Below are positions 1 through 10,830 of a stretch of 64,000 nucleotides of DNA, one piece after another. Every line of letters starts with the position of its first letter. Within the stretch, counting starts at the first letter, position 1. The stretch spans positions 2,842,001 to 2,906,000 of the forward strand of contig CATNEN010000025.1 in assembly GCA_950097015.1 (NCBI GenBank), in the 5' to 3' direction. Source of the DNA: Macrostomum hystrix (Eukaryota; Platyhelminthes; Macrostomidae). The position numbers and the translations under genes are program-made. The notes beneath the pieces were generated by a model. It saw only the letters and a list, made by a program, of their open reading frames with translations, was not told the origin of the DNA and made no database searches.

Positions 1-312
1 GAAGATTCTGTTTAGAGCGATTATATTTTTGTCGGTTCTGCTTGGGGTGATTCTGTTTGCAGCAATTCTGTTTGGGTCGATTCTGCTTGGGACGGTTCTA
101 TTTCGGTCGATTCTGCTTGGGACGATTCTGTTTGGAGCGATTCTATTTTTGTCGATTCTGCTTTGGGTGATTCTGTTTGCAGCGATTCTGTTTTGGTCGA
201 TTCTGCTTGGGACGGTTCTATTTCGGTCGATTCTGCTTGGGACGATTCTGTTTGGAGCGATTCTATTTGGATCGATTCTGTTTGGATCGATTCTGTTTAG
301 GACATTTGGGCG
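1..312. repeat. 15-bp tandem repeat at the left window edge
   Basis: A degenerate repeat of about 15 bp (forms of GATTCTGCTTGGGAC and GATTCTGTTTGGAGC) runs from the window edge to about 310. Because 15 is a multiple of three, it gives an open hydrophobic pentapeptide frame, but I see no start context, splice signal or recognisable domain. I treat it as a minisatellite that continues outside the window. Confidence 0.8.
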
Positions 313-1404
313 ACTATTTGTGGGGGGGAATATTTAGGGCGATTCTCATTTCGGCGCTTTCGACATGTTTTAATTTACCTTCCTCTAAAGTGACGTGTAC
401 GAGTGTAGGAATGTGCCGAACATCTCCGTCGTATGTCGCTATTCCAGACGTCATGCCTAAAATTGAACCAAGCAACGGAAATAATAAAGTCCCGATTCGA
501 GAAGCGTTTCCGGATCCCGATCGGATAATTCAATCTGAGCTCCTCAGCTTAAATAATTTTCTAAGCCTCAAAGAGGAGCGAAAACCCAGCGCGTAATCCG
601 GCTATGCGAACCCAAGCTTATCAGCAACACTATTAAAACAATTTTATCATGAATGATAACATGGGCGTGGCTTGATGACCCGTGTTTCTATGAGCAATGA
701 GCACAGGCAGATTGGTACAGAAAATCGAGAAGTGGAACCGATGTGAGAGACAAGGATATGCGCGATTCGGCATGGGATAAAAATGCTTGTTAGCCTCTCA
801 TTGGCTGAGTCATAAGCCATCATTCTGTCAGACATTATTTAACTCAGATATCTGTTGCCTGCGTGATAGGGGAGGTCAGGAAGCGATCCTGTGCATCGAA
901 TACAAGAGGAATAAGATATCATATTGGTTCGCCAGATCTTTTAGAAGCGGGCCGGGCCAAGGAAAACAAGCACCTGATTAGGCGCCGCGTTGGATGGAGG
1001 CACAAGGCTTATAAATAATGTAAGTGCAATTATAGTCCATTGCTCTTTTTTTCATTTTCTTGTATCGTTTTAGTGAGAAAATTTCTGCTGTGTAGACCAT
1101 ATTAGAGTAATGAAAAATAAACTGTCTGGTTGCAGCTCAGACTGACAGACTCAATACTTGCAGTAATACGGACTTGTTGGTCGCGTGTTTCTTTATAGGA
1201 AGCCACAATTATGCTCTTGTTGTGAAATTTCCAGAATTCGCACTGGTTCCCACAAGTTCCTCCGCCGAATTTTGGTCTCTATTATCGTGCGGACTGTGTC
1301 AACTTTTAAATTATTCGTAATTATTACCGTATTTCTTGAGGTTGCACTGTTCGCGATTTCTCAAATCTGTTCGAACAGCTAAAAACAATAGTTTTTCTAT
1401 GGTT
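313..1404. other. Interval without recognised gene
   Basis: AT-rich sequence with only short open frames. No repeat, RNA gene or conserved coding segment was recognised. Confidence 0.5.
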
Positions 1405-1738
1405 GCAGGAGGGCTGTGCGCAATGGCACATCATTTGGTGACAGTAGACACGCAGCCAGCAAGGAGCCGATTGTGCCCGTTCCGCTGACTCCTGAGCACA
1501 CACAAGAACACTCACACAGGTGTGTACATCTGCCCTGACTTTTTCCTTGTCAGGCAGTGTGCACTCTCACTGTGCCTTGGAGGTTGGCCCTGAAGGGCGT
1601 AAATTGCACGACAAGCCCCCAAGCCTTCTCTCCGCGACTGGCATCACAAATGAATTTGGCCTCACCACGGAATCGAGCTCAGGGACCTTGGTGCGAGAGG
1701 CAAACGCGTTAGACCGCTCTGCCACCGACCCCGCGTAA
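1405..1738 (-). mobile_element. tRNA-derived SINE, full-length copy
   Basis: Read on the minus strand it starts with a tRNA-like head: box A GGTGGCAGAGCGGTC near 1715-1729 and box B GGTCCCTGAGCTCGATTCC near 1672-1690. The SINE body follows (TGCACGACAAGCCCCC on the plus strand) and the copy ends near GCCCTCC. Partial relatives of the same family lie at about 5270-5535, 6925-7162, 25318-25480, 26346-26665 and 42715-42915. Box A and B make an internal RNA polymerase III promoter; I see no coding capacity. Confidence 0.75.
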
Positions 1739-2492
1739 CAAACAGATACAAACGGTCTATTTGTTCTATGTTTTTTCTTTAAAGCGATTTGTTATTTTTT
1801 GTTAAAGCAGGAAATTAAAAGAAAACTCAGAATAAATAGAAATACCAAATTCTATTCAAATTCAGTGGCCAAAGTGGAAAAAATTCTTTTTCATACGGTC
1901 ATGCCTCTAAAAAAGCAAGTGAATTCGGAAGAATAAGTAGCTAAGATAACATTTTCTACTAGCTGGAAAGCATCGAAGAAGATTCATTGTCGTTATTCCA
2001 ATTCGACTGATAAAAATGTAACGAAGAAAAAAGCTTAATTTGATTGAAAAATTGACTGACCCACAGCTAAAAAAAGACTGTTTTTATCAACCGAGGAAAG
2101 ACATTTCGCCACATAACCTAAGGATACCTTAATTATGTTTTGTTCGGGATTGAGTAAAAATAGACTAAAGGAGACAGAATTTTCTGACAGAAGCACCCGT
2201 TGATATTTCTTTTAGCAAATTCCATTGTCTATTCAACGAATGATCCGCTGTATTTTCAGTGTGGCTTAGTCAATAGCTAACAGTGATTGAAAGTGGATTG
2301 GGAAACAATCAATAGGCGTCAATACTTGAAAATTGCCAATACGAAAATTCAAGCCAGATGCAGGTCCAGCTGGAGCCTATAGAGCCACTTCAATTACTTT
2401 AAACTATCACCAGTAGCTGCTAAGATAAATAATTTGGCTCACAAACTCGGGTTAATTAATCTGGCAGGCAAAACGACAATGCCAGCGCCGAA
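1739..2492. other. AT-rich interval upstream of the GPCR exon
   Basis: No open frame of note and no recognised repeat. It should hold the promoter or further upstream exons of the GPCR gene. I could not pick out a convincing TATA box or start site. Confidence 0.4.
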
Positions 2493-2756
2493 ATGCAGCC
2501 CAAGTGCCAGATGTCAAAGCCGGTGCTTCATTCCTTCATCCGAGACTGTCGCTGGTCACTGAACTTCAGCCTGCCGCCGCCGCCTCCGCTGATGTCGCAC
2601 CAGATCTCGCTCTACCTCAGCCTAGCCGTTGGTGGGTTCAACGTTCTTGGCATCGGCATCGCTGTGGCCGTTTATGCCACCCTAGTACGTCGCCGATGCT
2701 ATCCAACCTACAGCTTGATGCTGCTGCTGCTGTGCGCTCTGGATCTGTTGCACCAG
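2493..2756 (+). CDS. Rhodopsin-like GPCR, exon 1 (N-terminus, TM1, TM2)
   Basis: The first recognised exon encodes 88 residues from ATG 2493. It has a short N-terminus with NFS (a possible N-glycosylation site), a proline run, TM1 around residues 39-62 and a hydrophobic stretch ending in LLLLCALDLLHQ, which would be the start of TM2. The donor is CACCAG|GTGAGA at 2757. It ends in phase 0 and joins exon 2 (5644) in frame. The donor is the first of 23 tandem copies of the exon end plus splice site. The real start could be another in-frame ATG (2511 or 2592) or lie in an upstream exon. The GPCR call rests on the seven-helix layout across three exons, not on a family match. Confidence 0.55.
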
Positions 2757-3730
2757 GTGAGAGTCTGAGCTGCTGTGTGCTCTGGATCTGTCGCACCAGG
2801 TGAGAGTCTGAGCTGCTGTGTGCTCTGGATCTGTTGCACCAGGTGAGAGTCTGAGCTGCTGTGTGCTCTGGATCTGTTGCACCAGGTGAGAGTCTGAGCT
2901 GCTGTGCGCTCTGGATCTGTCGCACCAGGTGAGAGTCTGAGCTGCTGTGTGCTCTAGATCTGTCGCACCAGGTGAGAGTCTGAGCTGCTGTGTGCTCTGG
3001 ATCTGTCGCACCAGGTGAGAGTCTGAGCTGCTGTGTGCTCTGGATCTGTTGCACCAGGTGAGAGTCTGAGCTGCTGTGCGCTCTGGATCTGTCGCACCAG
3101 GTGAGAGTCTGAGCTGCTGTGTGCTCTGGATCTGTTGCACCAGGTGAGAGTCTGAGCTGCTGTGTGCTCTGGATCTGTTGCACCAGGTGAGAGTCTGAGC
3201 TGCTGTGTGCTCTGGATCTGTTGCACCAGGTGAGAGTCTGAGCTGCTGTGCGCTCTGGATCTGTCGCACCAGGTGAGAGTCTGAGCTGCTGTGCGCTCTG
3301 GATCTGTTGCACCAGGTGAGAGTCTGAGCTGCTGTGAGCTCTGGATCTGTTGCACCAGGTGAGAGTCTGAGCTGCTGTGAGCTCTGGATCTGTTGCACCA
3401 GGTGAGAGTCTGAGCTGCTGTGAGCTCTGGATCTGTTGCACCAGGTGAGAGTCTGAGCTGCTGTGAGCTCTGGATCTGTTGCACCAGGTGAGAGTCTGAG
3501 CTGCTGTGCGCTCTGGATCTGTTGCACCAGGTGAGAGTCTGAGCTGCTGTGCGCTCTGGATCTGTTGCACCAGGTGAGAGTCTGAGCTGCTGTGCGCTCT
3601 GGATCTGTTGCACCAGGTGAGAGTCTGAGCTGCTGTGCGCTCTGGATCTGCTGCACCAGGTGAGAGTCTGAGCTGCTGTGCGCTCTGGATCTGTTGCACC
3701 AGGTGAGAGTCTGAGCTGCTGTGCGCTCAC
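2731..3730. repeat. 43-bp minisatellite carrying exon end and splice donor
   Basis: Twenty-three copies at a 43-bp period: donor GT positions run from 2757 to 3703 in 22 steps of 43. Each unit contains CTGGATCTGTTGCACCAG, which is the last 18 nt of GPCR exon 1, followed by GTGAGAGTCTGAG, the start of the intron. Units differ by single bases (TTG/TCG, TGC/TGT/TGA). All three minus-strand frames are open because 43 is not a multiple of three. Using any donor but the first would run into an in-frame TGA 9 nt past the first donor. Confidence 0.9.
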
Positions 3731-3889
3731 GCCAATAATACATCATCTAGCGCTTAATGTTTGTGAAAGAGCTTTACGAGCTCACTTTCTCTTCCAATGG
3801 GAAGAGTGAAGTGGAGCCACGGGTCAACAACCTCCGGGCCACATGCAGCCCTCGAACCCCCCCAACCCGACCCCCTGGCCCCTTCCAAC

Positions 3890-4391
3890 ACATATCTCGT
3901 CTCCCCGTGTCTCATCTCCCCCGTGTCTCATCTCTCCTACGTCTCATCTCTCTCGTGTCTCATCTCTCCCGTGTCTCATCTCTCCCGTGTCTCATCTCTC
4001 CCGTGTCTCATCTCTCCCGTGTCTCATCCCTCTCGTGTCTCATCCCTCTCGTGTCTCATCTCTCCCGTGTCTCATCTCTCCCGTGTCTCATCTCTCCCGT
4101 GTCTCATCTCTCCCGTGTCTCATCTCTCCCGTGTCTCATCCCTCTCGTGTCTCATCCCTCTCGTGTCTCATCTCTCCCGTGTCTCATCTCTCCCGTGTCT
4201 CATCTCTCCTACGTCTCATCTCTCTCGTGTCTCATCTCTCCCGTGTCTCATCTCTCCCGTGTCTCATCTCTCCCGTGTCTCATCTCTCCCGTGTCTCATC
4301 CCTCTCGTGTCTCATCCCTCTCGTGTCTCATCTCTCCCGTGTCTCATCTCTCCCGTGTCTCATCTCTCCCGTGTCTCATCTCTCCCGTGAA
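3890..4391. repeat. 16-bp minisatellite (TCTCATCTCTCCCGTG)n in GPCR intron 1
   Basis: About thirty pyrimidine-rich units with a higher-order pattern: blocks containing TCATCCCTCTCGTG recur. Open frames across it are a product of the repeat. A diverged relative lies at 22245-22615. Confidence 0.85.
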
Positions 4392-4399
4392 TAGAAGCG

Positions 4400-5269
4400 A
4401 AGACTATAAACATTGAGTAGTGGCTAACATCAAATGAGAAATTATGCAGCATCGGAAGCGAATTAAAATAAATAATTAATTTTATTTAATCTAGCTAGCT
4501 CGTATAAATATATTTTTTAAGCTAGATGCACTTTTTAAAGGCATTCTATCATCGCGCGACCTCTATTCATCTCTGCAGAAATAAACCATTTTATTTTTTT
4601 TCCCGCTTATCCATTTTTCAATAATGCTCAGGTTTATTAAATGCTGAGCAGACGTGAGGGGAGCTCAAAAGGCTCAAATGCGTGCGTGGTTTAAATTAAA
4701 AATTAATTTCTATTTTTTATATATTCTTATCGTCTATGAGGAATGACGTCGTTTCAAGCTTCCTATTTAAAACATTTCCTACTCGTAACGTCTTCTAAAC
4801 TCCTTTATCGATCTGACACTAGATCTTGCCTTCCTCTTGAGCTCGAGCTCAAAATCTTCAGACGGCTAATTTCCTCACAAACAGTTGGCCGTCCCCAAAC
4901 TGTTAAAAATTACACCTTGCAAAGACCTGGACAAGAATTTTCTAAAGAAATTCATAGAATTGCTTTCCTTTCCTAAGTTCCGCTATTGGCAGCCCGATTT
5001 CGCAGACATCGCTAATTAATGGACGAAATTTACAGTAAAGGTGCAGCCCGCGATGCGTGCGCAATCGCAACCGGTTTCCATGGAAACCTGATCAAGATCT
5101 CTCCAAAACAGACAGTAAAAGAGGGTGTCTAATATCTCTTACCAATAGCATGCCGACTGGATTTGAATTTCATCGTGTAACCATGGAGATACGCTCGTAG
5201 TATTAGCAAAAACATATTTGCAGCAAGGCTGTTGGCACAGTAAGTACTTTTTGCCACAGTCGACCCACC
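4400..5269. other. Intronic interval without recognised feature
   Basis: AT-rich DNA inside GPCR intron 1. A 77-codon frame at 4743-4976 shows no domain or splice context, so I leave it uncalled. Confidence 0.4.
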
Positions 5270-5535
5270 CAAGCAATTCTGCCCATTTCACTGACTCCTG
5301 AGTACGCACACATTCTCATTGTCATGCAGTGTATGCTATCTCATGCCTCGGAATGGCCATTGGGGTATATTTCCAAATGGGCCAACCTCCAAGGGACACT
5401 GAAAGTGTACACTGCATGACAATGAGAAAGTCAGGGCAGATGTACACACCTGTACAGACCGAAATGGGCAGAATTGCCTCCTCGCTGGCTGCGGGTCTAG
5501 TGTCACCAAATGATGTGCCATTGCCCGCAGCCCTC
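5270..5535. mobile_element. Two SINE fragments, head to head
   Basis: The left arm (about 5272-5365) is a minus-strand SINE piece with CACTGACTCCTGAG. The right arm (about 5376-5535) is a plus-strand piece of the same family, with GGGCCAACCTCCAAGG and the 3' end GCCCGCAGCCCTCC. Together they form an imperfect inverted repeat just upstream of GPCR exon 2. Confidence 0.6.
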
Positions 5536-5643
5536 CAACAATTATTTTCTTATTATATATTCCGTGGGTTCTTCTTTCGTTTCCATAGCAACTAGACAAG
5601 AATGTTGACAAAATTTATTAGATCTTTTTGATTATCCTTGAAG

Positions 5644-6132
5644 GTGACGAGCCTGGCCCAGAAGCTGCTGGAACGTTTCAACCAGCTGGACGAAATCGTC
5701 ACTGGCGATGGTCGCTGGCTTCCGTTGTACAGCCAGACGCCGATCTGGTGGTTCCGGACAGAGTATCGCATGCGCCTCGGCTGCGCCACCGGCGAGCTGC
5801 TGCGCCTGGTCTGCTTCGCCGCCTATCCGTGCCGCAACTACTGGGTGGCCTATATCTGCACCTTCCGCTGCCGGCTCATCTGGCGGCCAACAACGGCGGC
5901 GCCGCAGTCCGCCGGAGCCGCCGATGTCGACAACTCCGTGGACATCAAGCGACAGTTGCGCCTCCTCTGCGGCAGAGCCGGCGGCATGCTGCTGCTGGCC
6001 TGCGGCCTCATGTCGCTGTGGCAGTCGGCAGCCGGTGGTGCCGGCACTGTCTTTCACTGCGCCGGGTCTCTGCTGGAGTTTCAGGAGGCCATTGACAACG
6101 AGAATAGCCGATTGAACAGCTCCGGTGTCTAT
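5644..6132 (+). CDS. Rhodopsin-like GPCR, exon 2 (TM3, TM4, ECL2)
   Basis: Exon of 163 codons between acceptor TATCCTTGAAG|GTG and donor TCTAT|GTGAGA at 6133, phase 0 on both sides. It contains a loop rich in W and R, then GCATGELLRLVCFAAYPC, where the first Cys sits where the TM3 disulfide Cys of family A receptors lies. TM3 is followed by a basic loop, then TM4 (GGMLLLACGLMSLW), then GTVFHCAG, which could give the partner Cys in ECL2. There is no clear DRY motif. Reading past 6132 reaches a stop at 6201, so an intron-retained transcript would truncate after TM4. Confidence 0.55.
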
Positions 6133-6640
6133 GTGAGAATGCCTCTGAAATTTATGTTTCGAAATAGTCAGCAACTAACTCAACCATGCCAAGCCGAATG
6201 ACCGATTTCTATGAAAGTCCATCTTATGGATCAGAATTTTCCGCCCTTTCAAAGCCGTCCGACGTCAGCATCATCGAGATATTCACCGATTCTTGTCGGA
6301 GATCCTGGTGACAAGGACAACTAGAGGTTCTGGTATAAGCATCTATGGCGAATCCATATCTATTCACAAGTATGAAAATTTACAATATAATTAACATAAT
6401 ATATAAAAAATAATAGCCCACCTGGTTGCATGATTAAATTTTGTGGGCAAAAAATGATGCCTATATTGGTGGTTTTTGCCACCAGACACCCCGACGAATA
6501 TCTCGACGATTGAATATCTCGACGATGGCAATGTTTTGTGATTCTGGAAGTTGTCTCATCGGATAAAGCGGAAAATTTTAGCCTTGGATTTTAAAGACGA
6601 TTGGTTGAATATTTTAGGCGATACAGAAAAAAAGAAAAAA

Positions 6641-6682
6641 ATAATATTCATAATAATAATAATAATTATTATTATTATTATA
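6641..6682. repeat. (AAT)n/(ATT)n microsatellite palindrome
   Basis: A run of ATA/AAT triplets flips into ATT triplets, making a near-perfect AT palindrome. Such runs also lie next to SINE tails (25318), so it may be a tail remnant. Confidence 0.7.
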
Positions 6683-6924
6683 ATGTGGCTATCTGAAATA
6701 CCCCGTGGCCTACTACTAATATATAAAAATAATTGAGTGGCACAGCCGCAGCTATTGCGTGGCGCATCTAAAGCCCCAGCTATAATGCCAGTACCAATTT
6801 GATAGCTGGGTGAACTGAAGCACTCGGGAATTCAGTGTATCCCTAAGGGACACAAATCTTTCGCTAAACCAGGCACTTGCTCATACGTAGCTCGCAGCAG
6901 TCTAAGGCGATTGTCTCAAGCATC

Positions 6925-7162
6925 AAGGTCAAGAGCTCGATTCCGCCGTGAGGCCAATTAGAGAAGGCTTGAGGGCTTGTCGTGCAATTTACGCCCTTGA
7001 GGGCCAACCTCCAAGGCACAGTGAGAGTGTACACTTCCTGAAGATGAGAAATTCAGGGCATATGTACACACCTGTGTGAGTGTGTGCTCAGGATTCAGCG
7101 GGAATGGCAGAATTGCCCCCTAGCTGGCTACGTGTCTGCTGTCACCAAATGACGTAATGAAT
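6925..7162 (+). mobile_element. SINE, plus-strand copy lacking box A
   Basis: Starts near box B (GGTCAAGAGCTCGATTCC) and runs through the common body (GGCTTGTCGTGCAATTTACG, CACACCTGTGTGAG) to CACCAAATGACG. The tRNA-like 5' half is missing or diverged. Confidence 0.65.
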
Positions 7163-8810
7163 GTGATTAAGCTTTTAAAGTGATTAGAGGGCTTAAAGTA
7201 CATTCCATTTTTCAGACTACTTCGCAGTTAAAACAAGAATACTTTAAACCAAATTTAACTAATTTAAAATTTCTTGCTTTTTTACGGAAAATATTACGAG
7301 CTCGCAAGAAATAAACGTGTTTATTAATTTCTAAATCATGCAAGACTAATAAACTTTTACTACAATGAGAATTTCTAATTTCAGTTTGCTAACTAATTCT
7401 GATTCAGGCATGGCTTGTGCCTGACACACTAATCTGACCTTGAGGGATTGTCAACAATTTTATGACTGTCCTTATGGAAATAAATGTGCGAGGAAAAGAG
7501 CAGAAAAAATCAACTGGCATACAGGAGGAATTCTTTGAGGCCATCAAAAATCACCCCGTAAGGAACCGGAAACGCGTTATCCCACGTATGTGCTATATCC
7601 GCTTCAGCTATCACTGTGGTCCAGATTATTATAGGCGATTTTCAATGCTTAAAAGGTGTGTTATCTGAACTGCTGAATGCATTTTAAAACTGTACTTTAG
7701 CGAATTTTTATGCATCCACTAAAGCTATTTCTAAAAAATAGATTTATTGAAGTGCAAAAATGTTTCATCTCCACAAAAAGCAGGAAAATTTGAAATTTAA
7801 ATTAGAATCTGAAAATTTACAGATTTCCATTTTGCGCCTCACCAAATTAAAAAAACTAAAAATTCTTTAATTTTTCAGAGAGATTTCAGAAATGCGTTAA
7901 AAAAAGAAACATTTATTGTTGCTGCTGTGACGAAAATTAATTAGCTTAAGAATATTCAAAGCGGCTTTGAATTTAAAGCATATCAGCGGTCCTAGCAAAG
8001 TCAAAGATGTAGGAAAATAGAATTCCCATTGTCATATTCAAAGAAAAAGGACTTTCCACAAGAGAACTTCTGAGAAGAGAGGGTTTCTGAGAAAACAGTA
8101 ATCAAGAAAGTTATCTTCTGTAAAAATTGAATTTCAAATGAGAATGAAGCGTTATGAAAAATTATTAGAAAAATTTCTTAGAACACTCCGTTTCTAAGAA
8201 AATATGCCTCAGTAAGGCGAAAAGCCTTTTTGTTTTAGAGATGGAATGGAATTTTCGCCAAAACCCCCGCCATTAAATGCGGTTTCTAAGAAAATGAGCT
8301 TTCTAGCAAAGCTTAATTCGTGCTAAAATTTAGTTTATGAGAAAATAAAGTTCCTGAGAAAGCAGTGTTTCTGAGGAAAAAAATAGACTTCAGATAAAAT
8401 ATGAATTAAAAAATCTAATTTGAGGGAAAATTATGTCCAACCATAGGATCTGCTAAATTTGCATGCGTATTATTGATAATTTGCAAGTACAAAACATTTT
8501 TTGACGTCTTGCCGAAACAAAGAAATTCTACTAAATTTCGCCTCGCCTCGCTAATGAGAATCAAACGGTGCTATTTTTCTGTACGAGAAGTTCTGAGGAT
8601 CTTCTAAAATTAACCGCCCAATTATCTGTGAGCCCGTGATGAACCGAAATAAAAGGTGCTGCTACACAAGGTGAGACAAAAATAGAAGCCGGATGTCGTA
8701 TGACCGATCACGTACGAATCGATCATTGCGAATTCAATAAAGGAAACACAAAATTCTGAGGTAAAATTTCGCGAAAATGGGAGACGCCAAAATGTAGGAG
8801 AAAAGCTGAG
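7163..8810. other. Intronic interval without recognised gene
   Basis: AT-rich DNA in which TTTCTAAGAAAA/TTTCTGAGAAAA motifs recur irregularly around 8090-8380, suggesting an old, decayed repeat. A 68-codon frame at 7462-7668 is not recognised. Confidence 0.35.
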
Positions 8811-8813
8811 CCC

Positions 8814-8940
8814 TATAAATAAAGACCTCGACATTGTCTCAGCCTCTGAGATGAAGGCTGAACAATGAAGGTCTTCGTGCTCTTATTTTTGCTGCCTTGA
8901 CTGTTGCCTTCTTCATTGTCTTTCGGAAGATCACAATTAT
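8814..8940 (+). pseudogene. Broken first exon of a small secreted peptide, with TATA box
   Basis: TATAAATA at 8814-8821 lies about 50 nt before ATG 8865. The frame opens with MKVFVLLFLLP and stops. A shift of one base after the T run would continue as a hydrophobic stretch (AALTVAFFIV), so the whole looks like a classic signal peptide broken by a 1-nt loss in the T run. A short upstream frame (ATG 8851) overlaps the start codon. It lies in GPCR intron 2. The rest of the gene was not found and the call is an inference. Confidence 0.3.
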
Positions 8941-9492
8941 TTGATTATTGAGTTCACATCAAAGTCAAAGCCTTACACGCCCATTGGCTAATGGCTTGCT
9001 GTAAGGGGATCTATGGGATAAAACTAGCTCCCTATAATCTGTGCTGTACGTTTAATAGACAGCCAAGTCTATTTTATTGCTATGCTGCAAATGAAAAGCT
9101 TCCTTTGGTCTAAATGTATTAATTTAATCTCATGGCTTAGATGGCACTAAACAACCATACCCCCAGGCACGAAAGCAGACAGAAATTGCGATACGGCAGA
9201 CAACGAGCACGAAATCGGGACTGTCTTTGGCCCAGACAGGATATATATAGTATTATGGGTAAGCTGGCTGTGTTACAACGCGGTTGAAACGCCATACATT
9301 TGTCCGCCGTCACTGTCTATAGTTGAAGCATATTTGAATTATATTCAATTCATCACTTATAGCCACTGTATATTTCACTGCCAACAAACACAAGACCAAA
9401 CACAACAGGAATGAAACACGAAGTAAACGAAATAATTCAGTAAATAACGCTTGGAAGCTCAAAATGATATTTGGCTGGAGAGATCATCAATA

Positions 9493-10802
9493 TAGCATTT
9501 TGCGGTCTAGTTGGGACAGCGGGCTTTTAAATTGGACACAGAGTTGTCTGCTGCTCCAAGCAGCGACTGCTGTCTATGGCCTACTCTCAAAGACACACAC
9601 GGGCTTTTAAATTAGACAGCGGGAACACATTTAGACACTAAGGCGTAGATTTAAATAGTCATGTATTTCAGTGCAATTCGTTGATACGCTCGGAATAAAA
9701 TGGAGTACATTTTTCGTGCATTCTCAAGAAGTTCACGCCAACAGAAACGTCTTTACAAATCATGAAGCAACCTAACACAACGATTATTTAGAATTTTGTT
9801 TACAGTCATCCACTCATCCTGATAATGTTCACATTGGCCAGGCACTGAGGGATGTAGCGCAGGGTGTGCTGAACATTTGTACGCGCTCGCGGTTCACATT
9901 GCCGATCTCCAGGCTGTAATCCACCAGGCCAGTTGATGGCGACGTAGCTAGAATGAGGTTGACAGATGGGCTCTTATGGGTGTGAACGTTCCTTCGAACT
10001 CGTGTTCCACGAACACTTCTGCCGAAGCCGCGTCGAGTCCAGACTCCGTAGCCTGATTTATCGAGGTGCACCAGCTCGACGAACGGTGGTAGGTTGACCA
10101 ACCATTCAGCGAAATCCTGCCTCTTTGCTTTGTTCTCTTCTGTGTTTCATGCCTCGGGAACGTCACCTTCCCTCGAAGGACACTTCATGGTGAAAAGATG
10201 TCCATCCAATGATCGTGATATCGTTGAAAGGTCGACACTCTCCAGGGTACCATGAAACTCAGCCAGCAGGGCAGTGCACAGCTGCTGCAACGTGAGAAAC
10301 GGGTTGTCCTCCACCGCAGCTAGCAGAAAGTCATTCATAGGCTCGGTGAGCTTTCGATTCTTGGTTCCACCCCTGGGCAGTGCATGGCGTCTCCCTTCCA
10401 AATCAAAGGCGTGGCAGATGTTGTACACGGAGGTTCGCTTGATGTCCAGCATTCGAGAAATTTCGCTCACTGGCTCACCTCTTTGCCAGGCTTGAATAAC
10501 GAGGTCTCTTTTTTCTCGAGTTATTTTAGCGTACGCAGGATTCTCCATTCTGAGTCTCTTGATTACGAACAGTAAAATGGTGTCAACATGTTTGCGCAGC
10601 CAAATTTAAAAGCCTGTTTGTGTTTCTTGGATATAGCCATAGACAAGTGTTTGAATGTCTAAATTGAAAGCCCGCTTGTCTAATTAAAAAACCCGGGTGT
10701 GTCTTTCAGAGTTGGCCATAGACAACAGTCGCTGGTTGGAGCAGCAGACAACTCAGTGTCCAATTTAAAAGCCTGCTGTCCCAACTAGACCGCAAAATGC
10801 TA
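9493..10802 (-). mobile_element. IS630/Tc1-like DNA transposon with about 185-bp terminal inverted repeats
   Basis: The ends are inverted copies starting TAGCATTTTGCGGTCTAG (left, from 9493) and its complement (right, ending 10802), similar over about 185 bp. TA dinucleotides at 9491-9492 and 10803-10804 fit the TA target duplication of the IS630-Tc1-mariner superfamily. The interior holds a minus-strand transposase with one internal stop and a shortened C-terminus, so this copy looks inactive. Each repeat contains the motif CCATAGACA also found around other elements in the window. Confidence 0.8.
9829..10548 (-). pseudogene. IS630-like transposase, one in-frame stop, C-terminus lost
   Basis: From ATG 10548 the first 133 codons give a paired-type helix-turn-helix region (motifs EISRMLDIKRTSVYNI and LPRGGTKNRKLTEPM). 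A TGA at 10147-10149 interrupts it. The same frame then continues to 9829 into the start of the DDE domain, with HLDKSGYGVWTRRGFGRS, where family members have DE before the serine. The frame ends before the second catalytic Asp and the final Glu/Asp. The enzyme would have cut and joined transposon ends; this copy should be dead. It is related to the copy at 18581-19305. Confidence 0.75.
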
Positions 10803-10830
10803 TAGTTACCTCAATAGTTACATCTGTCAG

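Noticed and set aside
29-337. Hydrophobic 102-codon frame that might be a membrane protein
   Set aside because: It is a translation of the 15-bp tandem repeat and has no flanking gene structure.
2638-3746. Three long overlapping minus-strand open frames of about 260-354 codons
   Set aside because: They are the three readings of the 43-bp minisatellite, whose unit has no stop in any minus-strand frame.
3757-4416. Long plus-strand frames rich in Ser, Leu, Cys and Pro
   Set aside because: Pure product of the 16-bp TCTCATCTCTCCCGTG repeat; all frames are open.
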